DNA of 64,000 bases from assembly GCF_900115225.1 (NCBI RefSeq), contig NZ_FOVR01000012.1, positions 62,001 through 126,000 of the forward strand, given 5' to 3'. This document shows positions 18,079 to 26,585 of this stretch, piece after piece. The position numbers and the translations under genes were made by a program. Source of the stretch: Cohaesibacter marisflavi. GTDB taxonomy: Bacteria; Pseudomonadota; Alphaproteobacteria; Rhizobiales; Cohaesibacteraceae. The notes below the pieces were generated by a model that saw only the letters and a program-made list of their open reading frames with translations, was not told the origin of the DNA and ran no database searches. Numbering within the stretch: position 1 is the first letter of the stretch; every line of letters starts with the position of its first letter.

Positions 18079-18131
18079 CCATCCGCGAATGCACACAATT
18101 CTGGCAAAAGCCAGATTGCTCTTGCGGATGG
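18079..18131 (+). other. Nested hairpin between alaC and hom
   Basis: Outer stem CCATCCGC/GCGGATGG (18079-18086 with 18124-18131) encloses a second perfect stem TCTGGC-AAAA-GCCAGA (18100-18115), extended by CAA/TTG across one bulged base. There is no T-run. It may end alaC transcripts or form a leader structure of hom; the sequence does not decide between these. Confidence 0.5.
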
Positions 18132-18260
18132 TCGTTGGCTTGCGTATTTATTCTAGACAACAGCCGTTTTGCTCTTGAATTTCATGAATTTTTTTCTTTC
18201 GGAAATTAATTTGACAAAACAGCAAGCACAATAAACTCGACTTATCGGACTACAAACTAA

Positions 18261-19589
18261 ATGAGCGATCCTCTCAAGCTCGGCCTTGCTGGTCTTGGCA
18301 CTGTAGGCATTTCAGCCCTTAAACGTCTCGTCTCCATGGAAAATGAACTGGCCATCAAATCCAGTCGAGCACTCCGTGTTGAAGCGATTTCCGCAAAAAA
18401 CAAAAACAAGGATCGTGGCATCGACCTGACCGGGTTCGATTGGTACACAGATCCTGTTGAAATGGCCACAAGCGATAAAATCGATGTTTTTGTCGAATTG
18501 ATCGGGGGCGATAGCGGCCCCGCTGAAGATGCCGTAAGAGCTGCCATCAAGGCTGGCAAACATGTCATCACGGCCAACAAGGCGCTGCTTGCCAAACATG
18601 GCAACGAGCTGGCCAAACTCGCCGAAGAGCATAATGTCTCCATCAACTTTGAAGCCGCCGTCGCGGGGGGTATTCCAGTCATCAAGGCTATCCGCGAAGG
18701 TTTGACGAGCAACAATATAACGCGCGTCTATGGCATTCTAAACGGCACCTGCAACTACATCCTAACGCGGATGGAAGATGAGGGACTGTCCTTCGAGGAA
18801 TGCCTCAAGGATGCCCAGCGTCTGGGATATGCTGAAGCGGACCCGACATTCGATGTCGAGGGCAACGATACCGCCCATAAGCTCGCTATCCTTACCAGCC
18901 TTGCATTCGGTCACGAGATCGAAGTGGACTCCATTTTCCTGGAAGGCATCACCTCTATTACGCCTGCCGACATCGCTGCTGCCGAAGAGCTCGGCTATCG
19001 CATCAAGTTGCTTGGTGTCGCACAAAAGACAGATTCCGGTATCGAACAGCGCGTGCATCCAACCATGGTGCCTCAGGATTCCGCCATCGCACAGATTGAT
19101 GGCGTCACTAACGCTGTTGCCATTGAAGGCGATGCGATCGGCTCGATCACGCTGTCTGGTCCGGGAGCAGGGGGCGACGCAACTGCTTCGGCCGTAATCG
19201 CGGATATCGTGGATATTGCCCGTGGTCTTGAGGTGAAACCACTCGGACGTCCGGCGTCCGTATTGGAACCCTACAAGCGCGCTCGTATGCGTGCTCATGA
19301 AGGCGGATATTACATGCGTCTTAAGGTTAGCGATCAGCCGGGTGTCTTTGCATCCATCGCAAATCGCATGGCTGAACAGAGCATTTCACTCGAAAGTATA
19401 GTTCAAAGAAAAGCAAAATATAAAGTAGAACAGAAAAGTGAAACAAACTCAAAGGATAAGAACCATCAGGATGTTGTTCTTATCACCTATGAGACAACAG
19501 AATTAGCTATTCGCACCGCGATCGAAACGATCGTCAGTGACGGACATGTGGTAGCATCTCCACAAGTAATCAGAATTGAGAGATTGTGA
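18261..19589 (+). CDS. hom: Homoserine dehydrogenase
   Basis: Reduces aspartate semialdehyde to homoserine with NAD(P)H, the branch point to threonine and methionine. The N-terminal Rossmann motif is GLAGLGTVG. The catalytic domain includes ILNGTCNYILTRM, YAEADPTFDVEGNDTAHKLAIL and GPGAGGDATASAV. A C-terminal ACT domain (about residues 350-442, beginning YMRLKVSDQPGVFASIA) suggests feedback control by an amino acid. 442 residues is the normal length. The ACT domain holds a lysine-rich, low-GC insertion (KAKYKVEQKSETNSKDKNH) between its first helix and next strand. It is followed by glpX on the same strand. Confidence 0.96.
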   Translation: MSDPLKLGLAGLGTVGISALKRLVSMENELAIKSSRALRVEAISAKNKNKDRGIDLTGFDWYTDPVEMATSDKIDVFVELIGGDSGPAEDAVRAAIKAGKHVITANKALLAKHGNELAKLAEEHNVSINFEAAVAGGIPVIKAIREGLTSNNITRVYGILNGTCNYILTRMEDEGLSFEECLKDAQRLGYAEADPTFDVEGNDTAHKLAILTSLAFGHEIEVDSIFLEGITSITPADIAAAEELGYRIKLLGVAQKTDSGIEQRVHPTMVPQDSAIAQIDGVTNAVAIEGDAIGSITLSGPGAGGDATASAVIADIVDIARGLEVKPLGRPASVLEPYKRARMRAHEGGYYMRLKVSDQPGVFASIANRMAEQSISLESIVQRKAKYKVEQKSETNSKDKNHQDVVLITYETTELAIRTAIETIVSDGHVVASPQVIRIERL

Positions 19590-19675
19590 AATTGGAATAA
19601 TTTCAATTCAATGGCTTTATCTTGAATGCCGATTTCATTGAACATATCGCCCCGCGGGGCAAAAGGGGAATTTGA

Positions 19676-20665
19676 ATGAGTGAAATCAGAGAAGCACCGG
19701 TCCTTGACCGTATCCTGACCTTGGAAATCGTTCGCGTTGTTGAACGTGCGGCCGTTTCCGCAGCACGCCTGAGAGGCAAGGGTAACGAAAAGGCCGCCGA
19801 CCAGGCCGCCGTTGATGCCATGCGCCGCGAGTTGAACCAGCTACCTATCACCGGTCGCGTCGTTATTGGCGAAGGCGAACGGGATGAAGCGCCGATGCTC
19901 TATATCGGCGAAGAGGTCGGTAATAAACAGGGACCGAAAGTTGATATCGCTTTGGACCCTCTTGAAGGCACAACTCTGTGCGCCAAGAACCAGCCAAACT
20001 CCCTTGCCGTCATTTCCATTGCAGATGAAGGCAGCCTCCTGAACGCGCCGGACGTCTACATGGACAAGATCGCGATTGGCCCGGGATATCCCAAGGGGCT
20101 TGTCGATCTTGATCGTTCCCCGGCAGATAACCTCAATGCTTTGGCAAAAGCCAAGGGCGTCGATGTTGCTGATCTCAATGTCTGTATTCTCGACCGTCCA
20201 CGTCATGCCAAACTCATTGAAGATGTACGCAAAACCGGCGCAGCCATCCGTCTGATCGGTGATGGTGACGTGCAGGGCATCATCCATATCACCGACCCTG
20301 ACGAATCCGGCATGGATATCTATATGGGTATTGGTGGTGCACCCGAAGGCGTGCTGGCTGCCTCAGCTTTGCGCTGTATTGGTGGTCAGATGCAAGGCCG
20401 CCTCGTCATCAATAACGACGAACAGCTCCAGCGTGCCATCCGTATGGGCATTGAAGATCCGTCCAAGAAATTCGATATGATGGAATTGGCCGGAGGAGAC
20501 GTTACTTTCGCCGCAACGGGCGTAACCGATGGCAACATGCTTTCCGGTGTGAAATTCGGCAAAGAAGTTATCAAAACCCAGACGGTTGTGATGCGGTCTT
20601 CCACCGGCACTGTTCGCTGGGTCGAAACCGAGCATCGTCAGTTCGAGAAATTCCATCTTGATTGA
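19676..20665 (+). CDS. glpX: Class II fructose-1,6-bisphosphatase GlpX
   Basis: Hydrolyses fructose-1,6-bisphosphate in gluconeogenesis. In alphaproteobacteria it often follows hom, as it does here. The metal- and substrate-binding motifs are clear: GEGERDEAPMLYIGEEVG, DPLEGTTL and GGAPEGVLAASALRC. 329 residues is the typical GlpX length. AGGGGAA lies eight bases before the ATG, and just upstream the palindrome GCCCCGCGGGGC (about 19648-19660) could fold and mask the ribosome site. It is terminated by the hairpin at 20687-20717. Confidence 0.96.
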   Translation: MSEIREAPVLDRILTLEIVRVVERAAVSAARLRGKGNEKAADQAAVDAMRRELNQLPITGRVVIGEGERDEAPMLYIGEEVGNKQGPKVDIALDPLEGTTLCAKNQPNSLAVISIADEGSLLNAPDVYMDKIAIGPGYPKGLVDLDRSPADNLNALAKAKGVDVADLNVCILDRPRHAKLIEDVRKTGAAIRLIGDGDVQGIIHITDPDESGMDIYMGIGGAPEGVLAASALRCIGGQMQGRLVINNDEQLQRAIRMGIEDPSKKFDMMELAGGDVTFAATGVTDGNMLSGVKFGKEVIKTQTVVMRSSTGTVRWVETEHRQFEKFHLD

Positions 20666-20686
20666 TTTGCTTGACCATTGCGTTTG

Positions 20687-20717
20687 AAAAAGGCGGGGCA
20701 AGACACCCCGCCTTTTT
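20687..20717 (+). terminator. Rho-independent terminator after glpX
   Basis: Strong stem AAAAAGGCGGGG/CCCCGCCTTTTT around a short loop (CAAGACA), ending in five T. It separates the hom-glpX unit from recJ. Confidence 0.92.
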
Positions 20718-20793
20718 CGTGGTTCCCCTGCACGAACATGCTAAATTGTCAGCCGAAAACTGATTCCTGCAATCGAGAGACTAGATCCAGCAA

Positions 20794-22608
20794 ATGCTAT
20801 CCGACTATCAAACCAGCAAAAGCTATTTGGGCGTTGATAAATCCGCAAAAGAACGAAGATGGGTAGAAAGCTTGGATCTGAGGGGCGTTGAGCTGGCAAG
20901 CGCCATTGCACAAGGGGAAGATATTCCCGACATCGTCGCTCGGGTCATGGTCGCCCGCGGACAGGATAGCGAAAGCGCCGCGCATTATCTGGACCCTAGC
21001 ATCAAGCGTCTCATGCCAGATCCTTCCTCCATGACGGATATGGATAAGGCCGCAGACCGGATCGTCCGCGCCATTCAAAACCGGGAAAAGATCGCGATCT
21101 TTGGAGACTATGATGTGGATGGAGCCACATCAAGCGCCCTTATGGCTCTGTTTCTGCGCCATTGCGGCTGCGAGGCAACGATCTATATTCCAGACCGCAT
21201 ATTTGAAGGCTACGGCCCGAACCCCGATGCTATGGACCAATTGATCGAGCAGGGGCACACCCTGATTCTTACTCTGGACTGCGGTTCGACCTCCTTCGAT
21301 GCTCTGCAACGCGCCCATGAGCGCAAGACCGATGTCGTAGTCATCGACCACCATCAGGTGGGGGAGGAGCTTCCCCTTTGCGTTGCTTTGGTCAACCCAA
21401 ACCGGCAGGACGATCTGAGCCAATTGGGCCATCTGGCAGCTGTCGGGGTCACATTCATGACCCTTGTTGCCGTGAACAGAGCGCTGCGACAGACTGGCTT
21501 TTACAAAAGTGTTTGCCCTGCACCCGATTTGCTTGGCTGGCTGGATCTGGTAGCGCTGGGAACCGTGTGCGACGTGGTTCCTCTTATTGGCCTCAATCGA
21601 GCGTTCGTTGTTAAGGGGCTCATGGTCATTCGTGCCAACCGGAATCTTGGTTTAAATGCGCTTTTGGCCGTTTCCCGCGTTTCCGGACCTGTCAGTCCCT
21701 ATCATCTGGGCTTCATGCTGGGCCCGCGTATCAATGCCGGTGGCCGTATCGGTGACGCGGCGCTCGGAGCCAAGCTTCTGACCAGTGAGGATCAATCACA
21801 AGCCGAACATATCGCTTCAGAACTAGAAAGACTGAACAAGGAACGTCAGGCGCTTGAACAGATCATGCTGGAAGACGCCATCGCGCAGGCTGAAAGGCAG
21901 CTGATGGAAGACCCCGACGGGGCGGGTCTTGTTACCTACAGTTCTGATTGGCATGCAGGGATCGTCGGGTTGCTGGCTTCACGTCTCAAGGAAAGATTCC
22001 GGCGGCCCGCCTTTGCCATTGCACTCGGCCCCGACGGTACTGGCACGGGCTCAGGTCGCTCCATTGCAGGTTCTGATTTGGGGGGCGCCGTACGCGCAGC
22101 CCATGCGGCAGGATTGCTTGTCAAGGGCGGAGGCCACGCTATGGCGGCCGGTTTAACAATCGAAACCGACAAGATAAAAGAATTCCGCCATTTTCTTCAT
22201 GAACGTCTTAGTGAGCAGGTGGAACAAGCACGCTCCAACGATGAATTGAGAATTGACGCAGCCCTGACAGCGACTGGCGCTACAGAAGATCTTGTCAAGA
22301 TGCTTGAAAAGGCAGGCCCCTATGGCGCAGGCAATCCCGAACCGATCTTTGTGTTTCCCTCCCACAAAATAGCCTTTGCCGATGTCGTAGGGCAGGGGGG
22401 ACACATCCGCTGTACCCTGTCAAACAGTTCAGGCGGCAAGCTGAAGGGTATTTGCTTCAGAGCGGCTGAAGAGCCAATCGGCAAATTGCTGCTGGAGAAT
22501 AGAGGCAGTAGCCTGCATGTGGCAGGCAGTCTCTCCCTTGACTATTGGCAAGGACGGCCCTCCGTTCAGCTCCGCATCATTGATGCCTCCGAAGTCAAAG
22601 GGCCATAG
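20794..22608 (+). CDS. recJ: Single-strand DNA exonuclease RecJ
   Basis: 5'-3' ssDNA exonuclease of recombination and mismatch repair. The DHH domain shows motif I IFGDYDVDGATSS, motif II LTLDCGS and motif III DHHQ. The DHHA1 part carries GPRINAGGRIGDA and GGGHAMAAGLTI, and an OB-fold domain follows at the C-terminus (LDYWQGRPSVQLRI). At 604 residues it has the usual length. It is preceded by the glpX terminator, so it has its own promoter, and is convergent with the MarR-GNAT gene, whose end lies 22 bases away. Confidence 0.96.
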   Translation: MLSDYQTSKSYLGVDKSAKERRWVESLDLRGVELASAIAQGEDIPDIVARVMVARGQDSESAAHYLDPSIKRLMPDPSSMTDMDKAADRIVRAIQNREKIAIFGDYDVDGATSSALMALFLRHCGCEATIYIPDRIFEGYGPNPDAMDQLIEQGHTLILTLDCGSTSFDALQRAHERKTDVVVIDHHQVGEELPLCVALVNPNRQDDLSQLGHLAAVGVTFMTLVAVNRALRQTGFYKSVCPAPDLLGWLDLVALGTVCDVVPLIGLNRAFVVKGLMVIRANRNLGLNALLAVSRVSGPVSPYHLGFMLGPRINAGGRIGDAALGAKLLTSEDQSQAEHIASELERLNKERQALEQIMLEDAIAQAERQLMEDPDGAGLVTYSSDWHAGIVGLLASRLKERFRRPAFAIALGPDGTGTGSGRSIAGSDLGGAVRAAHAAGLLVKGGGHAMAAGLTIETDKIKEFRHFLHERLSEQVEQARSNDELRIDAALTATGATEDLVKMLEKAGPYGAGNPEPIFVFPSHKIAFADVVGQGGHIRCTLSNSSGGKLKGICFRAAEEPIGKLLLENRGSSLHVAGSLSLDYWQGRPSVQLRIIDASEVKGP

Positions 22609-22629
22609 CAAGGGGCTTTAATGAGGAGG

Positions 22630-23574
22630 TTATTCGGCACGTTTGCGCGCAAATTGTTGCTCGATGACTTCCTTGCCCCACGTCGTGTCCGGCTTTTCCT
22701 CTACAAGCTCAAAGCCGTATGACTCATAGATGTGGCGTGCCGCATCTAGTCCCTTGAAAGTGGAAAGATGGGTTTCCTTAAACCCGGCCTCATCAGCAAA
22801 GGCCACAGCGCGACTGAACAGCTGACGCCCGACGCCTCTGCCGCGCAAGCTCGAATCTACGATGAACCATCGCAGATGAGCAATATTGTCGCCTATATCT
22901 TCACCATCCAGAGCAAGGCTGGCCAAAAACTTGCCGTTCTCTTCGACATACCAGAATTGATTGCAAGGCTTGTCCAACCTCTGCGCGAACTCACTCATTC
23001 CGCTCGCGACAATTGCCTCGAATACGGCCCCGAAGCCAACCAAATCAAAATAGAATTGGGAATGCAGCGCTGAAATCTGGCCAATAAGGCCCGCTCTATA
23101 GCCCGTTTTAATCTCGACTCGTTGTGGACTTTCCGCTGTCTCTGTATGCCCAAGAGCATTGGCGTAGAGCCACAAGCCTTCAACGATTTTTACGACACTT
23201 GACCGGTCCACTGAATCGAGTGCATCGCGAACCTGCTCATTGGCATGCAGGTTGATGGCTTCGAAAAGGGTTTTCCCGCTCTCGCTGAGTGAGAGCCCTT
23301 GCTGACGTCTATCGGCTTTGTCGTTTACCTTGACAACCAGTCCCTGTTCAACAAGGCTTTTGACAAGGCGGCTGATGGTCGATTTTTCCAGTATCAGGGC
23401 ATGGGCCAAATCTTTCGACTTAATGCCGTCGGAAAGGCCGATCTCCAACACGGCGTGCACAGCGCTTAGAGAATAGTCGGTCCCTGCCACATGCTTGGCC
23501 AGGACACCCCATTGGCGTACAAGTTGACGCGAAGACGTGCGGATATCATTAACGAGGTTGTCCCTGACATACAT
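22630..23574 (-). CDS. MarR-type regulator fused to a GNAT acetyltransferase
   Basis: 314-residue two-domain protein. Residues 1-145 form a MarR winged helix: SDGIKSKDLAHALILEKSTISRLVKSLVEQGLV, then the wing DKADRRQQGLSLSESG. Residues 155-314 are a GNAT N-acetyltransferase with the acetyl-CoA loop RGRGVGRQLFSRAVAFA and the beta-bulge HLRWFIVDSSLRGRG. Such fusions are widespread in proteobacteria. The regulator part probably controls its own or a nearby gene, and the acetyltransferase part may modify a small-molecule ligand or toxin. It is divergent from tRNA-Glu. Substrate and target are unknown. Confidence 0.9.
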   Translation of the reverse strand: MYVRDNLVNDIRTSSRQLVRQWGVLAKHVAGTDYSLSAVHAVLEIGLSDGIKSKDLAHALILEKSTISRLVKSLVEQGLVVKVNDKADRRQQGLSLSESGKTLFEAINLHANEQVRDALDSVDRSSVVKIVEGLWLYANALGHTETAESPQRVEIKTGYRAGLIGQISALHSQFYFDLVGFGAVFEAIVASGMSEFAQRLDKPCNQFWYVEENGKFLASLALDGEDIGDNIAHLRWFIVDSSLRGRGVGRQLFSRAVAFADEAGFKETHLSTFKGLDAARHIYESYGFELVEEKPDTTWGKEVIEQQFARKRAE

Positions 23575-23722
23575 TCTGGTTCACCGCTGTGTTATCTGAA
23601 TTTTTTAGTTCGATTAAGCAACTAATTACGCCCAAAGCACCCCTTTGCGCAAGGTGAAATGAAAAGTCTTTGGACAAACTGTCATCGGAATGAAAAAAAG
23701 TCTAAAAAGCCAAATTTGAGGC

Positions 23723-23751
23723 TTGCGCTTTAGGACAAAGCTTTTTATAAA
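23723..23751 (+). promoter_or_regulatory. Sigma-70 promoter of tRNA-Glu
   Basis: TTGCGC (-35, 23723-23728), a 17-base spacer and TATAAA (-10, 23746-23751). It lies 19 bases before the tRNA, giving a start near 23758. Confidence 0.75.
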
Positions 23752-23770
23752 CCGCCTCACCGATTGATGA

Positions 23771-23845
23771 GCGCCCTTCGTCTAGCGGTTAGGACGCCGC
23801 CCTTTCACGGCGGTAACACGGGTTCGAGTCCCGTAGGGCGTACCA
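23771..23845 (+). tRNA. tRNA-Glu (anticodon UUC), CCA encoded
   Basis: 75-base cloverleaf. The acceptor stem GCGCCCT/AGGGCGT starts with one G-U pair. The D arm contains AGCGGTTAGGA. The anticodon stem CCGCC/GGCGG has loop CTTTCAC with anticodon TTC, and the T arm is CGGGTTCGAGTCCCG. CCA is encoded. A decayed tyrosine integrase lies immediately downstream, so this tRNA is a likely old integration site, although no second copy of its 3' end is visible within the next 1.3 kb. Confidence 0.97.
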
Positions 23846-23944
23846 CTTTCGACTAAAAGCCCTTGCAGCTCAGGTAGTTGCGAGGGCTTTTGTCCAGCCT
23901 GAGGGTAAAGGTTGGACATCATTTAAGCCTAGCCATGGCATTAT

Positions 23945-24690
23945 CAGCCATCTTCTTCCTGTTCGCTGCCTACACATATTTCCGTGCTTCCTGCGGCGTT
24001 TTGTGTTCCAAGAAGATCATTACCTCATACTCGGAGCCTCCAGCCTCGGCCAGTTTAGTAGCGCCGGCTTTGCGCAATCCATGTGGTGACCCAGGAACGC
24101 GGATTCCTTATATTGTTTCCCAAACCAATTGCCGAACGGTTCAGTTGTATAGCTTTCATCAGAAGATTTGGTTTTCGTGATGAAGGTTTTCTGATGGCTT
24201 GGAATGTTGATTAGAAACTCTTCTAGGTTGGCATGAAGTGGCAGGTCAACCAATCCACCTGTTTTGCCCCTATTGTAGCGAATTCCGTTGTCGTACAAGC
24301 TGTGCCAGCCCATCCGGTTGACGTCCTGTCGAGCAGCTCCCTGCGACGGAACTTCAAAATACTGTCCATCAATATCACCTGTTTATTCCTCCGCACTTGG
24401 TGTGCAGACACTAACGGATACAGGTGCGTCAATTTTAATCGCCAATTCACAAGCGAAAAAAGGTGGAGAGGCTGTTTGCTCATCTCAAGCGCATCATGAA
24501 ACTGCATCGGTTATGCCTCAGAGGGCCAAATGGAGCCAGGGACGAATTCTATGTCGCAGTGACAGCCCGGAACCTGCGCAAGATGACGAATCCGATCTCT
24601 ATCCCGGCGTGAAGTACCATCAACAACCTCTTTACCGCGCCAAATTCCTCCTCAAAATCTGCTACTTTTTCAACGAAATCCGCCGCATAT
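23945..24690 (-). pseudogene. Decayed tyrosine recombinase (phage/island integrase)
   Basis: Read on the minus strand, consecutive pieces of one integrase appear in different frames. Around 24560-24640 is SRRDRDRIRHLAQVPG, resembling the core-binding domain. Around 24020-24330 is DVNRMGWHSLYDNGIRYNRGKTGGLVDLPLHANLEEF, then FGNWFGKQYKESAFLG. After a frameshift comes SPHGLRKAGATKLAEAGG with the catalytic His-Gly-Leu-Arg, and then EYEVMIFLEHKTPQEARKYV. That is cut by an in-frame TAG, with NRKKMADNAMARLK continuing behind it. At least one more stop (TAA near 24387) breaks the upstream part. The gene is therefore dead. It points away from the recJ side, next to tRNA-Glu. Outer limits are approximate. 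Confidence 0.85.
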
Positions 24691-25127
24691 ACCAATCTCT
24701 ACCTCGGATGAGCAATTTCGAAGTATGGAGAGATAGCCCGGTTTGTTTGAACAGTCTTGAGCTAATTTATAAGTGGATCTGGCCTTGTTTCATCCGGCGA
24801 TGTTGAACGGTTTCATTCGATTGAAGTGGACCTGATCTGGTGTCTTGCGGTCAAGGCATAAATTCTGTTTTTGTTGATGAAGTTATTCTAACTCTAATGT
24901 TAAGAAATACGCGCTTTTTTGTTTAATGTAGCTGTAGGTAATATCGACAGTGGAGGATGACATCGTAGGTATGGTCGATCGTAGCGGTTTAACTTTCTGA
25001 GTTGAAGCAACAGCTATGCAAATTGCCCGTTCCGATGTGTCAAATTTGGGTTTCGACTGTTCTGTTGTCTGATGCTTGAAAAGGGTTTCGGACTTTCCGC
25101 AGAGTAGTTCCCTAGTGGAGGAAAAAT
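24691..25127. other. 437-base stretch before the tct operon, no gene seen
   Basis: AT-rich. It should contain the missing 5' part of the integrase, if any survives, and the promoter of the binding-protein gene at 25128. I could not recognise either. Two short related strings, TTTCATCCGG and TTTCATTCGA, occur near 24790-24820 without clear meaning. Confidence 0.4.
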
Positions 25128-26081
25128 ATGAAAATCACACGTCGTTTTGGTCTTGCACTTGCTGCCGGTATGCTGCTCACACCGTTTGTCGCTCAGGCTG
25201 CGGATAATTATCCAGACCATGCAGTTAAAATCATCATTCCCTATGGCGCTGGCGGTACGACCGATACATCCGCACGGCAGCTTGCCTCGCAGACCGAAAA
25301 GCTGCTCGGCCAACCGATCGTTGTTGAAAATATGCCAGGTGGCAGCGGTGCAAACGCCATGCGCGCCGTTGCGGCGGCTGATGCTGATGGATACACATTG
25401 ATTGCTGCGACCTCATCACCCTCTTTTGTAACACCAGCTCTGCGCCCGGTCGGTTACGATCCTCTCAAAGATTTTGAGCCTGTTCTCAACTATTCCGGCC
25501 CCTATCATGGCGTTCTTGTGAAGGCGGATTCGCCCTACAAGACATTTGAAGACATGATTGAGGCGGCAAAATCCGGCACAAGCCTCAGCTTTGGTACGGC
25601 AGGTGCGCTTGGTGGTGCTCATCTGGCATTCACTTCCGTCGCCAAGCAGTCGGGTGGCGCTTTGCAACATGTGCCTTTCAATGGAGCCTCGGCAGCCACC
25701 GCGGCAGTTCTCGGCGGTCATGTCGACATCTCGCTCGTTCCAGCCTATCGTGATCTCGTCCAAGACGGGCAGCTTCGCCTGCTTGGTGTGCTTGATGGCT
25801 CACGAGATCCTGAATTTCCCGATTCGCCTACTTTGAATGATCTTGGCTACAAAGCTGAGTTCCCCTCAATTGTCGGCATTCTGGCTCCTGCTGGAACCGA
25901 CCCTGCGATCATCAGCAAGTTGGAAACTGCGTTCACAAAAGCTGCAAGCTCAGATGAATTCAAGAAATTCATGACCAAGCTCGGCCAACCAGTCCGTATC
26001 ATGTCGGGCGAGGCACTGAAAAAGACGATCTCGGAAAATTTCTACGCCTATCAGGAAATTGCTAAAGAAATCAGCAAGTAA
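25128..26081 (+). CDS. TctC-type tripartite tricarboxylate transporter binding protein
   Basis: Periplasmic solute receptor (Bug/TctC family), 317 residues. The signal peptide is MKITRRFGLALAAGMLLTPFVAQAA. The mature start NYPDHAVKIIIPYGAGGTTDTSARQLA and the later GGSGANAMRAVAAADADGYTL are family hallmarks, as is the GAHLAFT..KQSGGALQHVPFNGASAA block. Ribosome site GTGGAGGAAAAAT. First gene of a tctC-tctB-tctA-amidohydrolase unit. Bug proteins bind organic acids or amino-acid-like compounds, and the linked amidohydrolase hints at a cyclic or lactone-type aromatic breakdown product, but the substrate is not proven. Confidence 0.93.
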   Translation: MKITRRFGLALAAGMLLTPFVAQAADNYPDHAVKIIIPYGAGGTTDTSARQLASQTEKLLGQPIVVENMPGGSGANAMRAVAAADADGYTLIAATSSPSFVTPALRPVGYDPLKDFEPVLNYSGPYHGVLVKADSPYKTFEDMIEAAKSGTSLSFGTAGALGGAHLAFTSVAKQSGGALQHVPFNGASAATAAVLGGHVDISLVPAYRDLVQDGQLRLLGVLDGSRDPEFPDSPTLNDLGYKAEFPSIVGILAPAGTDPAIISKLETAFTKAASSDEFKKFMTKLGQPVRIMSGEALKKTISENFYAYQEIAKEISK

Positions 26082-26085
26082 GTGA

Positions 26086-26550
26086 ATGGCAATGACCTCT
26101 AAAACAAAGCATTTTCAACTGACCATGCCAGCTCTGACCAGCATTCTATTGCTGGTCAGTTCGCTTGTCGGAATCTGGATCGCGGATTCTGAAATTCAGA
26201 TTTTTAGCTTTGGCGATCAGTGGCCGGATGCACGCACGGTTCCCGTGGTCGTGCTCTGGTTGCTGGCAGCAATTTCTGCATTGAGGCTGATCCTGAATTT
26301 CGGGGAACAGAAAACCCCGATCGGTCCTGTCCATCGCTATGGTCAGGTGTTCATCGTTCTGCTGGCCGCAATTATTGCGCTTTGGTCAATGCCGCATTTT
26401 GGTTTTCTTCCTGGAGCCATCTTTTTTGGCATTGTTGCCACGCTGGCGCTGGGTGAGCGGCGGCCGCTGCTTGTCTTGGGGCTTCCTTTGATTGTCGCCA
26501 TTACCGTCTACTATGGCGGGCGTTACGGCATAGGCGTTCCCCTTCCTTGA
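26086..26550 (+). CDS. TctB-type small membrane subunit
   Basis: 154-residue membrane protein with four hydrophobic segments (about residues 13-33, 50-68, 83-100 and 110-145), the typical TctB layout. It begins 5 bases after the tctC stop. It forms the tripartite tricarboxylate transporter with the large subunit encoded next. Sequence conservation in TctB is low, so the assignment rests on size, topology and position. Confidence 0.88.
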   Translation: MAMTSKTKHFQLTMPALTSILLLVSSLVGIWIADSEIQIFSFGDQWPDARTVPVVVLWLLAAISALRLILNFGEQKTPIGPVHRYGQVFIVLLAAIIALWSMPHFGFLPGAIFFGIVATLALGERRPLLVLGLPLIVAITVYYGGRYGIGVPLP

Positions 26551-26585
26551 TGAATTAACATATTTTTAGTGTGAGGACTTCCGCA

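Noticed and set aside
24288-24806. 172-codon plus-strand frame over the integrase remnant
   Set aside because: The minus strand carries identifiable integrase blocks here; the plus-strand product is cysteine/serine-rich nonsense.
23846-25127. Direct repeat of the tRNA-Glu 3' end (attachment site)
   Set aside because: I looked for a second copy of the T-arm/acceptor sequence downstream and saw none within this stretch; the far border, if any, cannot be placed.
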